Part shown: positions 1 to 7,559 of the stretch, piece by piece | Layout of the letters: each line of letters opens with the position of its first letter | Numbering within the stretch: the stretch's first letter is position 1 | From: Microcaldota archaeon | GTDB taxonomy: Archaea > Micrarchaeota > Micrarchaeia > Anstonellales > Bilamarchaeaceae | Direction of reading: 5' to 3' | NCBI GenBank assembly: GCA_016212505.1 | Contig: JACRGB010000019.1 | Coordinates: 1 to 32,918, forward strand | Length of the DNA: 32,918 nt | Position numbers and translations under genes: made by a program | Notes under the pieces: generated by a model | Seen by the model: only the letters and a program-made list of their open reading frames with translations | Told to the model about the DNA's origin: nothing | The model's database searches: none

Positions 1-93
1 AAGTTCTTCAGGACGGTTAGTGATGTTGATCTGAAGACTGTAAGAAAATATGTGCAAAATCAATCAGTACAAAAAACTCTTGTGAGTTTTTGA
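1..93 (+). CDS. tnpA: TnpA Y1 transposase, C-terminal fragment
   Basis: Frame 1 is open from base 1 to the TGA at 91-93, giving about 30 residues that begin KFFRTVSDVDLKTVRKYVQN. An aromatic-rich strand followed by a V-x-x-V-x-x-Y-[IV]-x-x-Q helix is the typical end of IS200-type TnpA (family knowledge). The catalytic Tyr and the HUH motif would lie upstream, outside the window. The fragment is short, so the identification rests on this tail plus the adjacent hairpin. Confidence 0.65.
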   Translation, partial: KFFRTVSDVDLKTVRKYVQNQSVQKTLVSF

Positions 94-138
94 CATCCCA
101 AAAAAGGAAACCCCACCCTTTAGGGTGGGGAGGATGTC
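92..138. repeat. IS right-end nested hairpin
   Basis: CCCCACCCT (111-119) and AGGGTGGGG (122-130) form a perfect 9-bp stem with a 2-nt loop. An outer arm GACATCC (92-98)/GGATGTC (132-138) can enclose it. The inner stem resembles the CCCCACCTT/AAGGTGGGG stem at 32802-32823 at the other edge of the window. The same hairpin could also act as a transcription terminator, but its place directly after the TnpA tail favours an IS terminal structure. Confidence 0.7.
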
Positions 139-183
139 ATATGGCTCGCAACAATCGGTCAGGATGAAAAAACGGTTTCAAAT

Positions 184-762
184 ATGTTCGAGATCCCTAC
201 GAAAGATGCCGAAAAAACCATCCGCCTTCTAAAAGAACACAAAGAAGTGCTTGAAGTCCCGATAATCCAGCAGAATGCCCGGCTTACTCATATAATTATA
301 AAGCAGAAAAAGCACCTTGCAACTGCTCCATACCTTGCAAAGGCAAATGTCGCCTGGATTTCGCCAACCTGGACCGAACCCGGCGGGCTTGACCGGGTGA
401 CTATGATTGCGCCAAGTTTCGAAAACCTCAAGAAGTTCATGGACCTGGTAAGCGAAAAAGGTTATGATCTTAAAATAAAATCCAAGCGCTATCTGGATGC
501 TAAGAGTAATGTTTCCTTAGAAGCTTTTCGGAGCTCCGGGTTTACCAAGCTCCAGACTGCAAGCGAACTTTTGACAGACCGGCAGATGGAAGTATTTGAT
601 CTTGCGTGCAAGTATGGATATTATGAAGAGCCAAAGAAGGTTTCGATTAGGGAACTTGCTGAAAAGCTCGGTGTAAGCGAAAGTACCTGTGCCGAGCTGC
701 TGCGAAAATCCGAAAGGAAACTGATGCCGATATTAAATGAGATTTTGAGGATTATTCGCTAA
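184..762 (+). CDS. Bat-type HTH regulator, probably 5'-truncated by IS
   Basis: The C-terminal 65 residues, starting LLTDRQMEVFDLACKYGYYE, match the HTH_10 (bacterio-opsin activator, Bat) DNA-binding domain of archaeal regulators; its recognition-helix region holds LGVSESTCAELL. The N-terminal part resembles the small sensor domain found in such proteins. The frame stays open upstream of the ATG at 184 back to about 124 without stops and reads IGQDEKTVSNMFEIPTKD, which looks like native protein. The true gene therefore probably began further upstream and was cut by the IS200/IS605 insertion. The remaining ORF may still be expressed but is likely defective. No Shine-Dalgarno site is seen before 184. 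The 3' end overlaps the convergent PLP-enzyme gene by 4 nt. Confidence 0.75.
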   Translation: MFEIPTKDAEKTIRLLKEHKEVLEVPIIQQNARLTHIIIKQKKHLATAPYLAKANVAWISPTWTEPGGLDRVTMIAPSFENLKKFMDLVSEKGYDLKIKSKRYLDAKSNVSLEAFRSSGFTKLQTASELLTDRQMEVFDLACKYGYYEEPKKVSIRELAEKLGVSESTCAELLRKSERKLMPILNEILRIIR

Positions 763-1799
763 GATTTTTCCCACTTCTGGTCCGGAAATTTTGTTTTTCC
801 CGTATTTACAATGAGCATTTTCTTGTTTTTTGGAAGGCTATTTTTCATTTGAAGCATTAGTGCCAAACCTGCAATCCCCGAAGGCTCACAATTTATCCCA
901 TTATCTTCTGCAACTCGTATTGCCTTATCCAAATATTTTTCTTTAACCGAATAGACGGAGCTCATTTTACCCGCAGTATTTGTGTAAATGTAATACTTTA
1001 TCCATTGTTTCGAGTAATTTGCAAATGGGAGAAATGGTGCATACAGCTTGTCTGCCTTGCTTTTAGGATCAAATGTTGTTGCTCCTAAAAATGAGCATTT
1101 CCTTAAGTCATTTTTTCTTCCCTTAAACCGTGGATCTTTGAATTTGTATGTGAGTTCCCGTTTTACGATATTCATGATATTTTCATACAATTGGCCAGTT
1201 CCAAAAGGGATGAATACAAACTCTGCATTGCTGTTTATGATCTCATAACTCATCCAGTCATAAAATCGTATTGTAGGATCATACGCCTCGTTAGAAGTTA
1301 TATCGAACCCATCTGAATTTTCTGTTAGCCTTAGGATGTCCTCCCAATTCAGTAATTTTTTCCCAAGGTTTCTTTTAAAGATCATACACCCTATCTTCTT
1401 CAAATAATTAGTAATTTTTGGCTTTGTATTGGCATCTATCAGAACCCGCAGGTTCGGCAGCCCGTATTTTCTAAGCTGGCTTTGGATTGCAAGAGCTGCT
1501 GATCCTGAACTAAGGATTGATAATTCCGGCAGCCTCGGTATGATGCCCTGTTTTTTTGCAAGTAAAAATTGTTTATATGTGACTATGATTTCCCACGCCA
1601 TCCGGTCCTTATGCGTCCCAGTTGGGTTTATGCTTTCATCTTTTAGCCAAACGTCACTAAATCCAGGTACCTCAATTTTATACGTCGCAGTTGCGGGAAA
1701 TTTTGGATTTCCCGGTGGAAATTCCGGAGCGTGAGGATTATTTTCACTAGGCACAACTATGGACTTTAGTATTTTTTCTTCCTTTTGAGTTAAGCTCAT
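759..1799 (-). CDS. PLP-dependent enzyme, threonine synthase-like (fold type II)
   Basis: 346 aa. The motif NPTGTHKDRMA, with K64 as the likely Schiff-base lysine, is that of the tryptophan-synthase-beta/threonine-synthase superfamily. SSGSAALA (about 97-104) matches the loop that binds substrate carboxylate (usually SSGNT/SAGN), and the Gly-rich PFGTGQ near residue 199 matches the phosphate-binding region. A late region, EPSGIAGLALM, is also typical. The exact reaction cannot be fixed: threonine synthase, cysteate synthase and diaminopropionate-type lyases share this layout, and the SSGSA variant argues against a plain threonine synthase. The gene has its own promoter region with two palindromes and is convergent with the Bat-type gene. 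Confidence 0.75.
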   Translation of the reverse strand: MSLTQKEEKILKSIVVPSENNPHAPEFPPGNPKFPATATYKIEVPGFSDVWLKDESINPTGTHKDRMAWEIIVTYKQFLLAKKQGIIPRLPELSILSSGSAALAIQSQLRKYGLPNLRVLIDANTKPKITNYLKKIGCMIFKRNLGKKLLNWEDILRLTENSDGFDITSNEAYDPTIRFYDWMSYEIINSNAEFVFIPFGTGQLYENIMNIVKRELTYKFKDPRFKGRKNDLRKCSFLGATTFDPKSKADKLYAPFLPFANYSKQWIKYYIYTNTAGKMSSVYSVKEKYLDKAIRVAEDNGINCEPSGIAGLALMLQMKNSLPKNKKMLIVNTGKTKFPDQKWEKS

Positions 1800-1813
1800 A
1801 TAAAGATCCCGAT

Positions 1814-1889
1814 GAAAAATTTTGTGAAAATTTTTCAGAATTGTAAATTAACAAATTTACAATACGAAAATAAATTTTATAAATCCGTA
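1814..1889 (-). promoter_or_regulatory. Promoter and tandem palindromes before PLP-enzyme gene
   Basis: On the minus strand a TATA-like TTTATAAAAT lies near 1889-1880, which puts transcription start at about 1855. A perfect 10-bp palindrome with a 4-nt centre, ATTGTAAATT/AATTTACAAT (1840-1863), covers that start. A second 10-bp inverted repeat with a 3-nt centre, GAAAAATTTT/AAAATTTTTC (1814-1836), lies in the 5' UTR. The first looks like an operator. The second could be an operator or an RNA hairpin near the ribosome-binding region. Confidence 0.5.
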
Positions 1890-1902
1890 GATTTCCAATG
1901 GT

Positions 1903-2709
1903 CTAATCCGCAAGACTAAAAATTGAAAAATCCAATTTCTTTTCTTTTTCCAGCCTTTTTGCTAATTCTTCCAAAAACATCTTCTTTATCTTCATGTAAT
2001 TTTCCTTTCCAACTTCTACATTTGCGATTGCATATCTTTTTGACTTAACATTAAAACAGAACATACAATCATTCAAGTTCTCGCAGTTATAGCAAAAATA
2101 GCAGTCGCTGCAGTTATTAGAATCACTAACTTCAAAGCAGCGGTTTAGATTCTCTGAATTAAAACATCTTATGCAGAATTTTGAGGAGAATAAGTAATAG
2201 CAGCCCATGGTATATTCAGATTGCCTTGGCCAAAAAGAGAAAAGCGAGTATTTCGAATAAACCAGCCCCGTTCCCTTTAGGCAAACATGGGACTCATAAT
2301 ATAATGAAGATTGCTCAACACTTACATTTTTTCCATACTGAGTGTCCATGGTTGTCATTGATATGTTTTGCAGCACAATTGAAGCATTTTTTAAAGAAAG
2401 TTTCCGGAGTTCAGATTCGCTTAACTGGTTTTTGCCTAATTTTTCATATGCCTCATTTATTGTCACAATTTTTGGCTTAACATCTTGATAAAACTCAAAC
2501 TGCTGTGGAATGTAAACTGGTTCATCGCTTATTGCAGATTTTATTGTTTCAATATTTGATACATTTTTACTCAGCCACTCTTCATAATCTAAGTAACCGC
2601 TAAGCTTTCTGCCCAGGATGATTGAAGTCATGGTCTGGAATATCTTCTCAAACTCTGTTTGACTATTATTGAAACCTTTTGATTTCAATCCCTTTTCGAA
2701 TTCATCCAT
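1903..2709 (-). CDS. Cys-rich protein, paralogue 1
   Basis: 268 aa, no signal peptide. The C-terminal half carries many cysteines in short repeats, including CSDCYFCYNCENLNDCMFCF, then a conserved tail N-V-x(4)-KE-x-Y. Related proteins with FCF and N..Y..K..Y tails occur as hypothetical proteins in DPANN and CPR genomes; no function is known to me. The Cys spacing suggests a stacked metal- or disulfide-stabilised repeat, probably zinc binding (inference). It is a diverged duplicate of the next gene upstream, 31 nt away on the same strand, so the two are probably co-transcribed. Start: ATG preceded by a weak GTGAT. Confidence 0.6.
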   Translation of the reverse strand: MDEFEKGLKSKGFNNSQTEFEKIFQTMTSIILGRKLSGYLDYEEWLSKNVSNIETIKSAISDEPVYIPQQFEFYQDVKPKIVTINEAYEKLGKNQLSESELRKLSLKNASIVLQNISMTTMDTQYGKNVSVEQSSLYYESHVCLKGTGLVYSKYSLFSFWPRQSEYTMGCYYLFSSKFCIRCFNSENLNRCFEVSDSNNCSDCYFCYNCENLNDCMFCFNVKSKRYAIANVEVGKENYMKIKKMFLEELAKRLEKEKKLDFSIFSLAD

Positions 2710-2740
2710 TTTATCACTTCATGATCATTACTTGTGAATA

Positions 2741-3517
2741 TTATTTTCCTAATATTATATCGATAATCGAAGGCACTTTTTTGTTCTTCTTAAAATCTTC
2801 TACAATCTCAGCAACTAACTTGTGTCGTAGTTCATTATAGCGCTCTTTGCTAAGCTGGACATTTCCAATCAAATAGCTCTTGTTCCTTTGGTTAAACGAA
2901 AACATGCAGTTGTTGCAGTCTTCCATACTTCCGCAATAATAAAGGTCTGATGCAACGTTGATGTGGAAACATTCCATGCAACGGGCCATCTTATAGGGAT
3001 CAAGAATTTTTATACAAAACTGTATTTCCCCTCCCCAGCAGCAGCCAAATGAATATTCAGGTTTTCGGATTGAAGTTGTGTATGCAACGTACTTTCCGTC
3101 ATAAACATCTTGGCAGCCTATTGCATAATTAGTGTTCACACAACGATGGGAATCAAGTACGTTAGTTGAGTTTCCCAAGACAACATTGCCTGTATAATAT
3201 GCTTTTTCACGAGCTGCTTCCATTATTGAATCAATGTCTTTGATTTTGTTTATATCAAAAGGAATTTTTGACATTTTATTGGTATACTCTTCCAATTCAT
3301 CCTGGCTCATAACTGGTGCAGTTTTTGGAATTCTTTTCGAGGAAATACTCACGTCTTTCCCACTAAGCGCTGATTTTCTCATTTCTATCGGATCAGTATA
3401 TCTTTTGAGATAATCAGTAAATTCGAGCAAATCCCCGGCCTCTGTTCCTAAGAGGACTTTGCAGGTATTCCCCCACGCCCGATTTATTTGTGCAAGCGCC
3501 ATCTCATCTTTAGTCAT
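2741..3517 (-). CDS. Cys-rich protein, paralogue 2
   Basis: 258 aa. It shares with the 1903-2709 product the ordered features GC..., FCI, RC-x-E, SD-x-Y-x-C, a CMF-[CS]-FN segment, and the tail N-V-x(4)-KE-x-Y. Cysteines cluster between about residues 155 and 215. The N-terminal 120 residues are helical and hydrophilic, with a HRCVNTNYAIGC segment opening the Cys-rich part. No catalytic motif is recognised. It is first in a two-gene minus-strand unit, divergent from the GTPase at 3638. Function unknown; a structural zinc or disulfide repeat is plausible. Confidence 0.6.
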   Translation of the reverse strand: MTKDEMALAQINRAWGNTCKVLLGTEAGDLLEFTDYLKRYTDPIEMRKSALSGKDVSISSKRIPKTAPVMSQDELEEYTNKMSKIPFDINKIKDIDSIMEAAREKAYYTGNVVLGNSTNVLDSHRCVNTNYAIGCQDVYDGKYVAYTTSIRKPEYSFGCCWGGEIQFCIKILDPYKMARCMECFHINVASDLYYCGSMEDCNNCMFSFNQRNKSYLIGNVQLSKERYNELRHKLVAEIVEDFKKNKKVPSIIDIILGK

Positions 3518-3606
3518 GATTCTATCTCCCGGTCAGCATGTTCATGCCAAAAGTCTTATTTATTGTTGGCACCGCTCCAGAGCGGTTTGAGAATGTTAAT
3601 GCTACT

Positions 3607-3616
3607 TTATTTTAAT
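3607..3616 (+). promoter_or_regulatory. TATA box for GTPase gene
   Basis: The A/T-rich TTATTTTAAT is centred about 26 nt before the ATG at 3638, which fits an archaeal TATA box driving a leaderless transcript. This supports 3638 rather than 3488 as the start; the longer ORF would overlap the divergent gene. Confidence 0.4.
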
Positions 3617-3637
3617 ATTCGTCAGTCTTATCCCTGT

Positions 3638-4495
3638 ATGAATAAAAATCAAAACCAACAATTTCGCAAAGTAAAGCGGGATACTGCTTCAGGCCCGCGA
3701 AGGTTCAAAGCTCATCCTCCTAGAGATCTGCGAACCATGGGTCAGCGAATGATGAACGACTGGCAGAGGCTAAAAGATATCATTCATGGTGCAGATCTGA
3801 TCATAGAAGTAGTTGATGGAAGAAACATTAACGGCACAAGAATTCCACTTGCTGAAAAGTTTTCCGGCTCGAAAAGACTTCTTATTATTGTAAATAAGCT
3901 GGATCTAATAATAGGTGGAGCCCCTAAAGCCGTACTTCCTAAGGGATCATTATATGTAAGTGCGAAAAACCCAAATCGGGATGATCGCAATATCATAATC
4001 AAAGCAATAATGGAAAAAACCCATGTTCGTCCCATTCATGCAGTTTTAGTTGGTTATCCTAATGTTGGTAAAAGTACGCTAATCAACCTGCTTGCAAAAC
4101 GAGCGGCTGCAAAAGTTTCAGCTGTTGCCGGAACAACAAAAGATCTGCAATGGGTAAATATTACTGATGATCTGGTTATTTCTGATTATCGCGGTATTTT
4201 CCCAGAAGGAGAAAATAGAGATGCGTTAATTGGAAAGGGCGCACTGAATGTTAAGGGTGATCCTGAATATTATGCACATAAGTTTGCAGAAAAAATCCTA
4301 AGAAGTCAAAAACTAAGAAAATGGCTCGAAACTTATTATGATATTGATCTTGCTAAAGCAAATGTCAAATATTCAGAAGACCTTTTGGTTTTGATTGCCA
4401 CACGGCGCGGGTTCTTTATTAAAGGCGGGATACCAAACCAGATGGAAGCATCAAAGAGTTTGCTCAGGTCAATGATGGAAGCGCCGGAGATTTAA
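3638..4495 (+). CDS. Circularly permuted GTPase (RbgA/YlqF/Nog2-like)
   Basis: 285 aa from the chosen start. The GTPase motifs come in permuted order: G4 NKLD (about 86), G5 SAK (about 107), G1 GYPNVGKST (about 139), G2 GTTKD (about 165), then the G3 position. This G4-G5-G1-G2-G3 order defines the YRG/RbgA family, whose members help assemble the large ribosomal subunit (family knowledge). The G3 motif, normally DTPG, reads DYRG here, an unusual loss of the Thr-Pro pair. The track start at 3488 is rejected because it overlaps the divergent gene and lacks homology; 3638 has a TATA box at the right distance. The 3' end overlaps the convergent ferredoxin-domain gene by 4 nt. Confidence 0.85.
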   Translation: MNKNQNQQFRKVKRDTASGPRRFKAHPPRDLRTMGQRMMNDWQRLKDIIHGADLIIEVVDGRNINGTRIPLAEKFSGSKRLLIIVNKLDLIIGGAPKAVLPKGSLYVSAKNPNRDDRNIIIKAIMEKTHVRPIHAVLVGYPNVGKSTLINLLAKRAAAKVSAVAGTTKDLQWVNITDDLVISDYRGIFPEGENRDALIGKGALNVKGDPEYYAHKFAEKILRSQKLRKWLETYYDIDLAKANVKYSEDLLVLIATRRGFFIKGGIPNQMEASKSLLRSMMEAPEI

Positions 4496-5550
4496 TCGAT
4501 TTCAACTTCGCCTTCCCTTATTCTGGCAAGGCAGGCAAGCCGGTATCCATGGTATGCTCTTCCAATTTCAACTTCTCTTTCATCTGGGGGTTCTAAATTT
4601 TCCATTCCTGTCGTTACTCTTATGCCACAGCGAAGGCATGAACCGTGCATGCAACTGAAATACGCTCCATTTGGTAACTCCGGTAAATTAGATAACGAAC
4701 TTCCTTCAGGCAACTCAAAACTTTTTCCAGTTCTAAGTACCCTTACCTTTGCCATTTTTACTTCTGGCAAATTTCGGTATTTTCTACACGGGCTCTCTAG
4801 CGAAATACGATGTAATGCTAAAATATTTTGAATGACTGTGTTTGCATAAAGAGGGAGAAGACACTCAATTCCAGGTTTCCAATTTAACCATAAAGTACAG
4901 AATAAATAATTCTTGCCGCTTAACAATACTGGCCCCACTCTTGAATCTTCTATCAATAGGTTTACTGCAGAACTTGGCACATCTAACCAGATATCCCCTT
5001 TTCCAAATCTCCTGCCCTTATTTTCTGGGAATTCTGCTACTTCTGCTTCGCTCATTCTTTTTTTGATATAAGGAAACACGCATCTATCTGCACCATATGC
5101 ACCACTTAAGCGCGGAAATTTTTCCTGTAATTCTACTTTTTCAGGTTCGCTATGCACAACAAAATTATTTCCATCTTCTTCCAAAACCCAAAATGGATGA
5201 TCGACAAAAAGAACTCCTTTTTCATTTTTATATTGATCAGGAACTACGAAAACCCATCTTTGTCCTGTTTCATCATCATACCACTCAACTCTATTTCCAA
5301 GTTCATGACCTTTCTTGGCATATGCAGCCATTTTTCCAGTGGCTATCGGTAGGTGCTCTGAAATAGCTCCAATATATTTTGAATCTAGCATTCCTCTATT
5401 TGGATAGGCGAGTATGCCCTGCACCTGCTCAGTCTCTTTTAATGCATTAACAAAAGTACGATTAGTGTTTATGAATCTAAAATATCTGGAGTGAAGTTCC
5501 TGATTTAGTTTACCTAAATTTATTTTGAATTTTGGACAGGCATTTTGCAT
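4492..5550 (-). CDS. 2Fe-2S ferredoxin-domain protein, paralogue A
   Basis: 352 aa. The last 85 residues form a plant-type 2Fe-2S ferredoxin fold: CMHGSCLRC (C-x4-C-x2-C) and a fourth Cys in ACLARI, followed by the usual EGEVEI end. The first 260 residues are an unrecognised domain shared with the 5590-6672 product; shared stretches include GQRWVF, HPFWVLE-x-DG and VHSE. No signal peptide or membrane segment, so probably cytoplasmic. It is last in a three-gene minus-strand operon, 39 nt after its paralogue. The N-terminal domain may be an oxidoreductase or binding module that receives electrons from the cluster (inference). Note CMHGSC in place of the common CRxGxC. Confidence 0.7.
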   Translation of the reverse strand: MQNACPKFKINLGKLNQELHSRYFRFINTNRTFVNALKETEQVQGILAYPNRGMLDSKYIGAISEHLPIATGKMAAYAKKGHELGNRVEWYDDETGQRWVFVVPDQYKNEKGVLFVDHPFWVLEEDGNNFVVHSEPEKVELQEKFPRLSGAYGADRCVFPYIKKRMSEAEVAEFPENKGRRFGKGDIWLDVPSSAVNLLIEDSRVGPVLLSGKNYLFCTLWLNWKPGIECLLPLYANTVIQNILALHRISLESPCRKYRNLPEVKMAKVRVLRTGKSFELPEGSSLSNLPELPNGAYFSCMHGSCLRCGIRVTTGMENLEPPDEREVEIGRAYHGYRLACLARIREGEVEID

Positions 5551-5589
5551 TATGTTATAGTTGTAGCAAATAAATAAAAATGTTCTATT

Positions 5590-6672
5590 TTAACTATCAA
5601 CATTCTTTTCAGAAACCCTAACCTCAACTTCCCCTTCTTTTATTTTTGCCAAACAGATTAAGCGCTTATTATCCGGATCCGGGAAACTCGCCAACTCCTT
5701 TAGTTCCATAATACCTGGTTTTGATAGGTTTTCTTTTCCTCTTAAAACCTCCACAAGACATACCCCGCAATATCCTGCTTCACAAGAAAACCGAATATCG
5801 GAGTAACCGCGTAGACAATTTAATGTGCTGCCTTTGAGGACAGGAATCTGCTGGGTCTTTTGGTCAGAATGAACAATGACTCCGGCAATTTGATCCTCTC
5901 CTAAACCCCGCAATCTACGAACAGGATGTTCTTCAGGCAAGCCTTCTAGGGCTATTCGGTTTTTGATTTTTTCTCTTGCTCTAAAGCGAATGCCAATTAG
6001 GATGCATTTCCAAGAAGGGTTCCAATCCATGGCAAATCTATGTATATGTAAGTGAGTAAGATTTGAATCATATGGAGACCTATAACCAGAATACTGCTTA
6101 ACAATTGGGCCAACATAAGTTGAAGCTCTTCTCAGATGCCCTATATCTACCCAGAAGTTCTTTCGGCGACCACCTCTAACGATCAGCCGAAACGTTTCTG
6201 AGCTAACCGAGGCACTAATGGGCAGATGGTCTTTTTCATCAAGTTCGTACCATCCACTACAAGAAGGAAAAGAAGGGAAACGATGCACTCTGGCCTGCTC
6301 ACTATGGATAACCCGGTTTATTCCGTCTACTTCCAAAACCCAAAAAGGATGATGGACAAAAAGCAGCGCATTTTTTTCTTGTCGATACTCTTTTGGCACA
6401 TGAAAAACCCATCGTTGTCCTGCTTTCCGATAAATCCTTTCAATAGTTTTACCAAGTTTTTCTGTAGGTCTAACATGAGCTGCAATAGTGCCTGTGGCTA
6501 AGGGCGAGATATCCCTATCTAAAAAAAGCCCTGGCCCTACACCACAAATGATGCGATTATCTTTTTCGGCTCTAGCTAAACCCTCTTCAAAAGGAAGTCG
6601 GTGCCGGATGATGGGAGTAAAAATCATACCTTCTAAAGAATGAAATGGAGATCTGGTTTTTCCCCTCACCAC
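5590..6672 (-). CDS. 2Fe-2S ferredoxin-domain protein, paralogue B
   Basis: 360 aa, same architecture as the 4492-5550 product: an N-terminal unknown domain (GQRWVFHVP, HHPFWVLEVDG, VIHSE) and a C-terminal ferredoxin domain with CEAGYCGVC (C-x4-C-x2-C) and a fourth Cys in ICLAKI. The start codon overlaps the end of the upstream beta-barrel-like gene by 7 nt, which indicates translational coupling. A later Met (MIFTPII) is possible, but coupling favours the longer form. Role unknown; co-expression with a secreted protein and a second ferredoxin suggests a small redox pathway. Confidence 0.7.
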   Translation of the reverse strand: MVRGKTRSPFHSLEGMIFTPIIRHRLPFEEGLARAEKDNRIICGVGPGLFLDRDISPLATGTIAAHVRPTEKLGKTIERIYRKAGQRWVFHVPKEYRQEKNALLFVHHPFWVLEVDGINRVIHSEQARVHRFPSFPSCSGWYELDEKDHLPISASVSSETFRLIVRGGRRKNFWVDIGHLRRASTYVGPIVKQYSGYRSPYDSNLTHLHIHRFAMDWNPSWKCILIGIRFRAREKIKNRIALEGLPEEHPVRRLRGLGEDQIAGVIVHSDQKTQQIPVLKGSTLNCLRGYSDIRFSCEAGYCGVCLVEVLRGKENLSKPGIMELKELASFPDPDNKRLICLAKIKEGEVEVRVSEKNVDS

Positions 6673-7460
6673 AATCTCGTAACTCCTGCGCTAATATAAC
6701 GCTGCTCGGAAAAACTTGGAAGTTTCCCACTAACAAAAACATCCAGCATCGTATTGCTGTTGATGAAAAATCGGTAATGCAAATTTAGGTTTTTCCAATC
6801 CGCCAGACTTCTTCCACCAGCTCCAGCTGATAGGAGATGATCCCCGTACCTAAATTGCCCTCCAATCCCTTGCCCATTATATTCAACTCCTGATCCAGAA
6901 AATCTTGCATTAGCATTCAATGATAAAGTTAATTCAATCGGTCCAGCCAAAAACCGCAGTTCACTTGCTGCCTTTACCCCGTTTTGCCCTGCGTCATATT
7001 CAATTCCACTTCTCCATAGCAATTTTCTTAACTTGTAAATATGTGCTAATCCAAATTTCCCTTCTATGTTTCCTGCGGAATCTAGCAGTGCCCCACCAAG
7101 AAATAATCTCTCTGAAATAGGAAATGCCAATGCCAACATTAAGTTTGTTTTTTTGGCATCAAAATCCTGATTTACGCTTAATACTCCATGAACTTTTCCT
7201 CCTAATTTTGAACTTAACATCAACCAGCCCGCTAGCTTTGAATCTTGATCCAATCCTAATTCCAAATATCCCCAATTCCCATATTGAGGCCAAATGGCTG
7301 GATTTCCATGCATTCCTTCACCAGAAAAATTAGGATAAGGTCTGACTTCTGTAGCATGTGCCGGTTCCTCTGCATTAGCTCTTCCATGAAATCCGGCAAA
7401 TGTGGCGATTGCAATAGTTCCAGCCAAACCTATTTTCTGACTATATTTTCGGTTTCTCAT
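6666..7460 (-). CDS. Secreted beta-barrel-like protein
   Basis: 264 aa. It begins with a Sec signal peptide (basic MRNRKYSQK, hydrophobic core, cleavage likely after GRANA). The mature part is almost all alternating polar/hydrophobic beta-strands separated by Gly/Asn turns and ends in an aromatic residue (SAGVTRLW), the pattern of bacterial outer-membrane beta-barrels. This is striking if the host is an archaeon. No sequence family is recognised. First gene of the operon, with a good Shine-Dalgarno GGAGGG 6 nt before the ATG. It could instead be a secreted all-beta carbohydrate-binding or adhesin-like protein. Confidence 0.6.
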   Translation of the reverse strand: MRNRKYSQKIGLAGTIAIATFAGFHGRANAEEPAHATEVRPYPNFSGEGMHGNPAIWPQYGNWGYLELGLDQDSKLAGWLMLSSKLGGKVHGVLSVNQDFDAKKTNLMLALAFPISERLFLGGALLDSAGNIEGKFGLAHIYKLRKLLWRSGIEYDAGQNGVKAASELRFLAGPIELTLSLNANARFSGSGVEYNGQGIGGQFRYGDHLLSAGAGGRSLADWKNLNLHYRFFINSNTMLDVFVSGKLPSFSEQRYISAGVTRLW

Positions 7461-7559
7461 CTCTATCCCTCCACATAAATGTTATCCTTTAATAACTATA
7501 TAAATAATTGTGGTGTTGTAAGGATACCATTATATTCTATTCTTGTTATTGATACCCTA
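7461..7559. promoter_or_regulatory. Divergent promoter region, barrel operon / TrmB-like gene
   Basis: For the minus gene: a Shine-Dalgarno at 7467-7472 (GGAGGG on minus) and a TATA-like ATTTATATAG at 7505-7496. For the plus gene: a TATA-like ATTATATTCT at 7529-7538, about 27 nt before the ATG at 7560, which fits a leaderless mRNA. Two GATACC copies (7523 and 7551) flank the plus TATA and may be regulator half-sites. The layout suggests that the TrmB-like protein controls both directions. Confidence 0.45.

Larger units (their letters stand above)
1..138 (+). mobile_element. IS200/IS605-family element, right end (partial)
   Basis: The first 93 bases encode the C-terminal tail of a Y1 transposase, followed 17 nt after its stop by a strong hairpin. 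This is the usual order at the right end of an IS200/IS605 element: tnpA, then a subterminal palindrome recognised by TnpA as single-stranded DNA. The left part lies outside the window. The exact right boundary is not certain; it should be just after the hairpin, somewhere in 131-160. The downstream reading frame stays open back to the hairpin, which suggests insertion into a gene (see the Bat-type HTH entry). Confidence 0.72.

Noticed and set aside
3488-3637. Longer start of the GTPase
   Set aside because: It overlaps the divergent gene, adds unrelated residues, and the TATA box fits the ATG at 3638.
7523-7556. GATACC direct repeat as regulator site
   Set aside because: Two 6-mers are too little evidence alone; mentioned only in the promoter entry.
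7479-7559. Longer start of the TrmB-like protein
   Set aside because: The added segment covers the divergent promoter; the family start MNWKKIGFSDGEG matches 7560.
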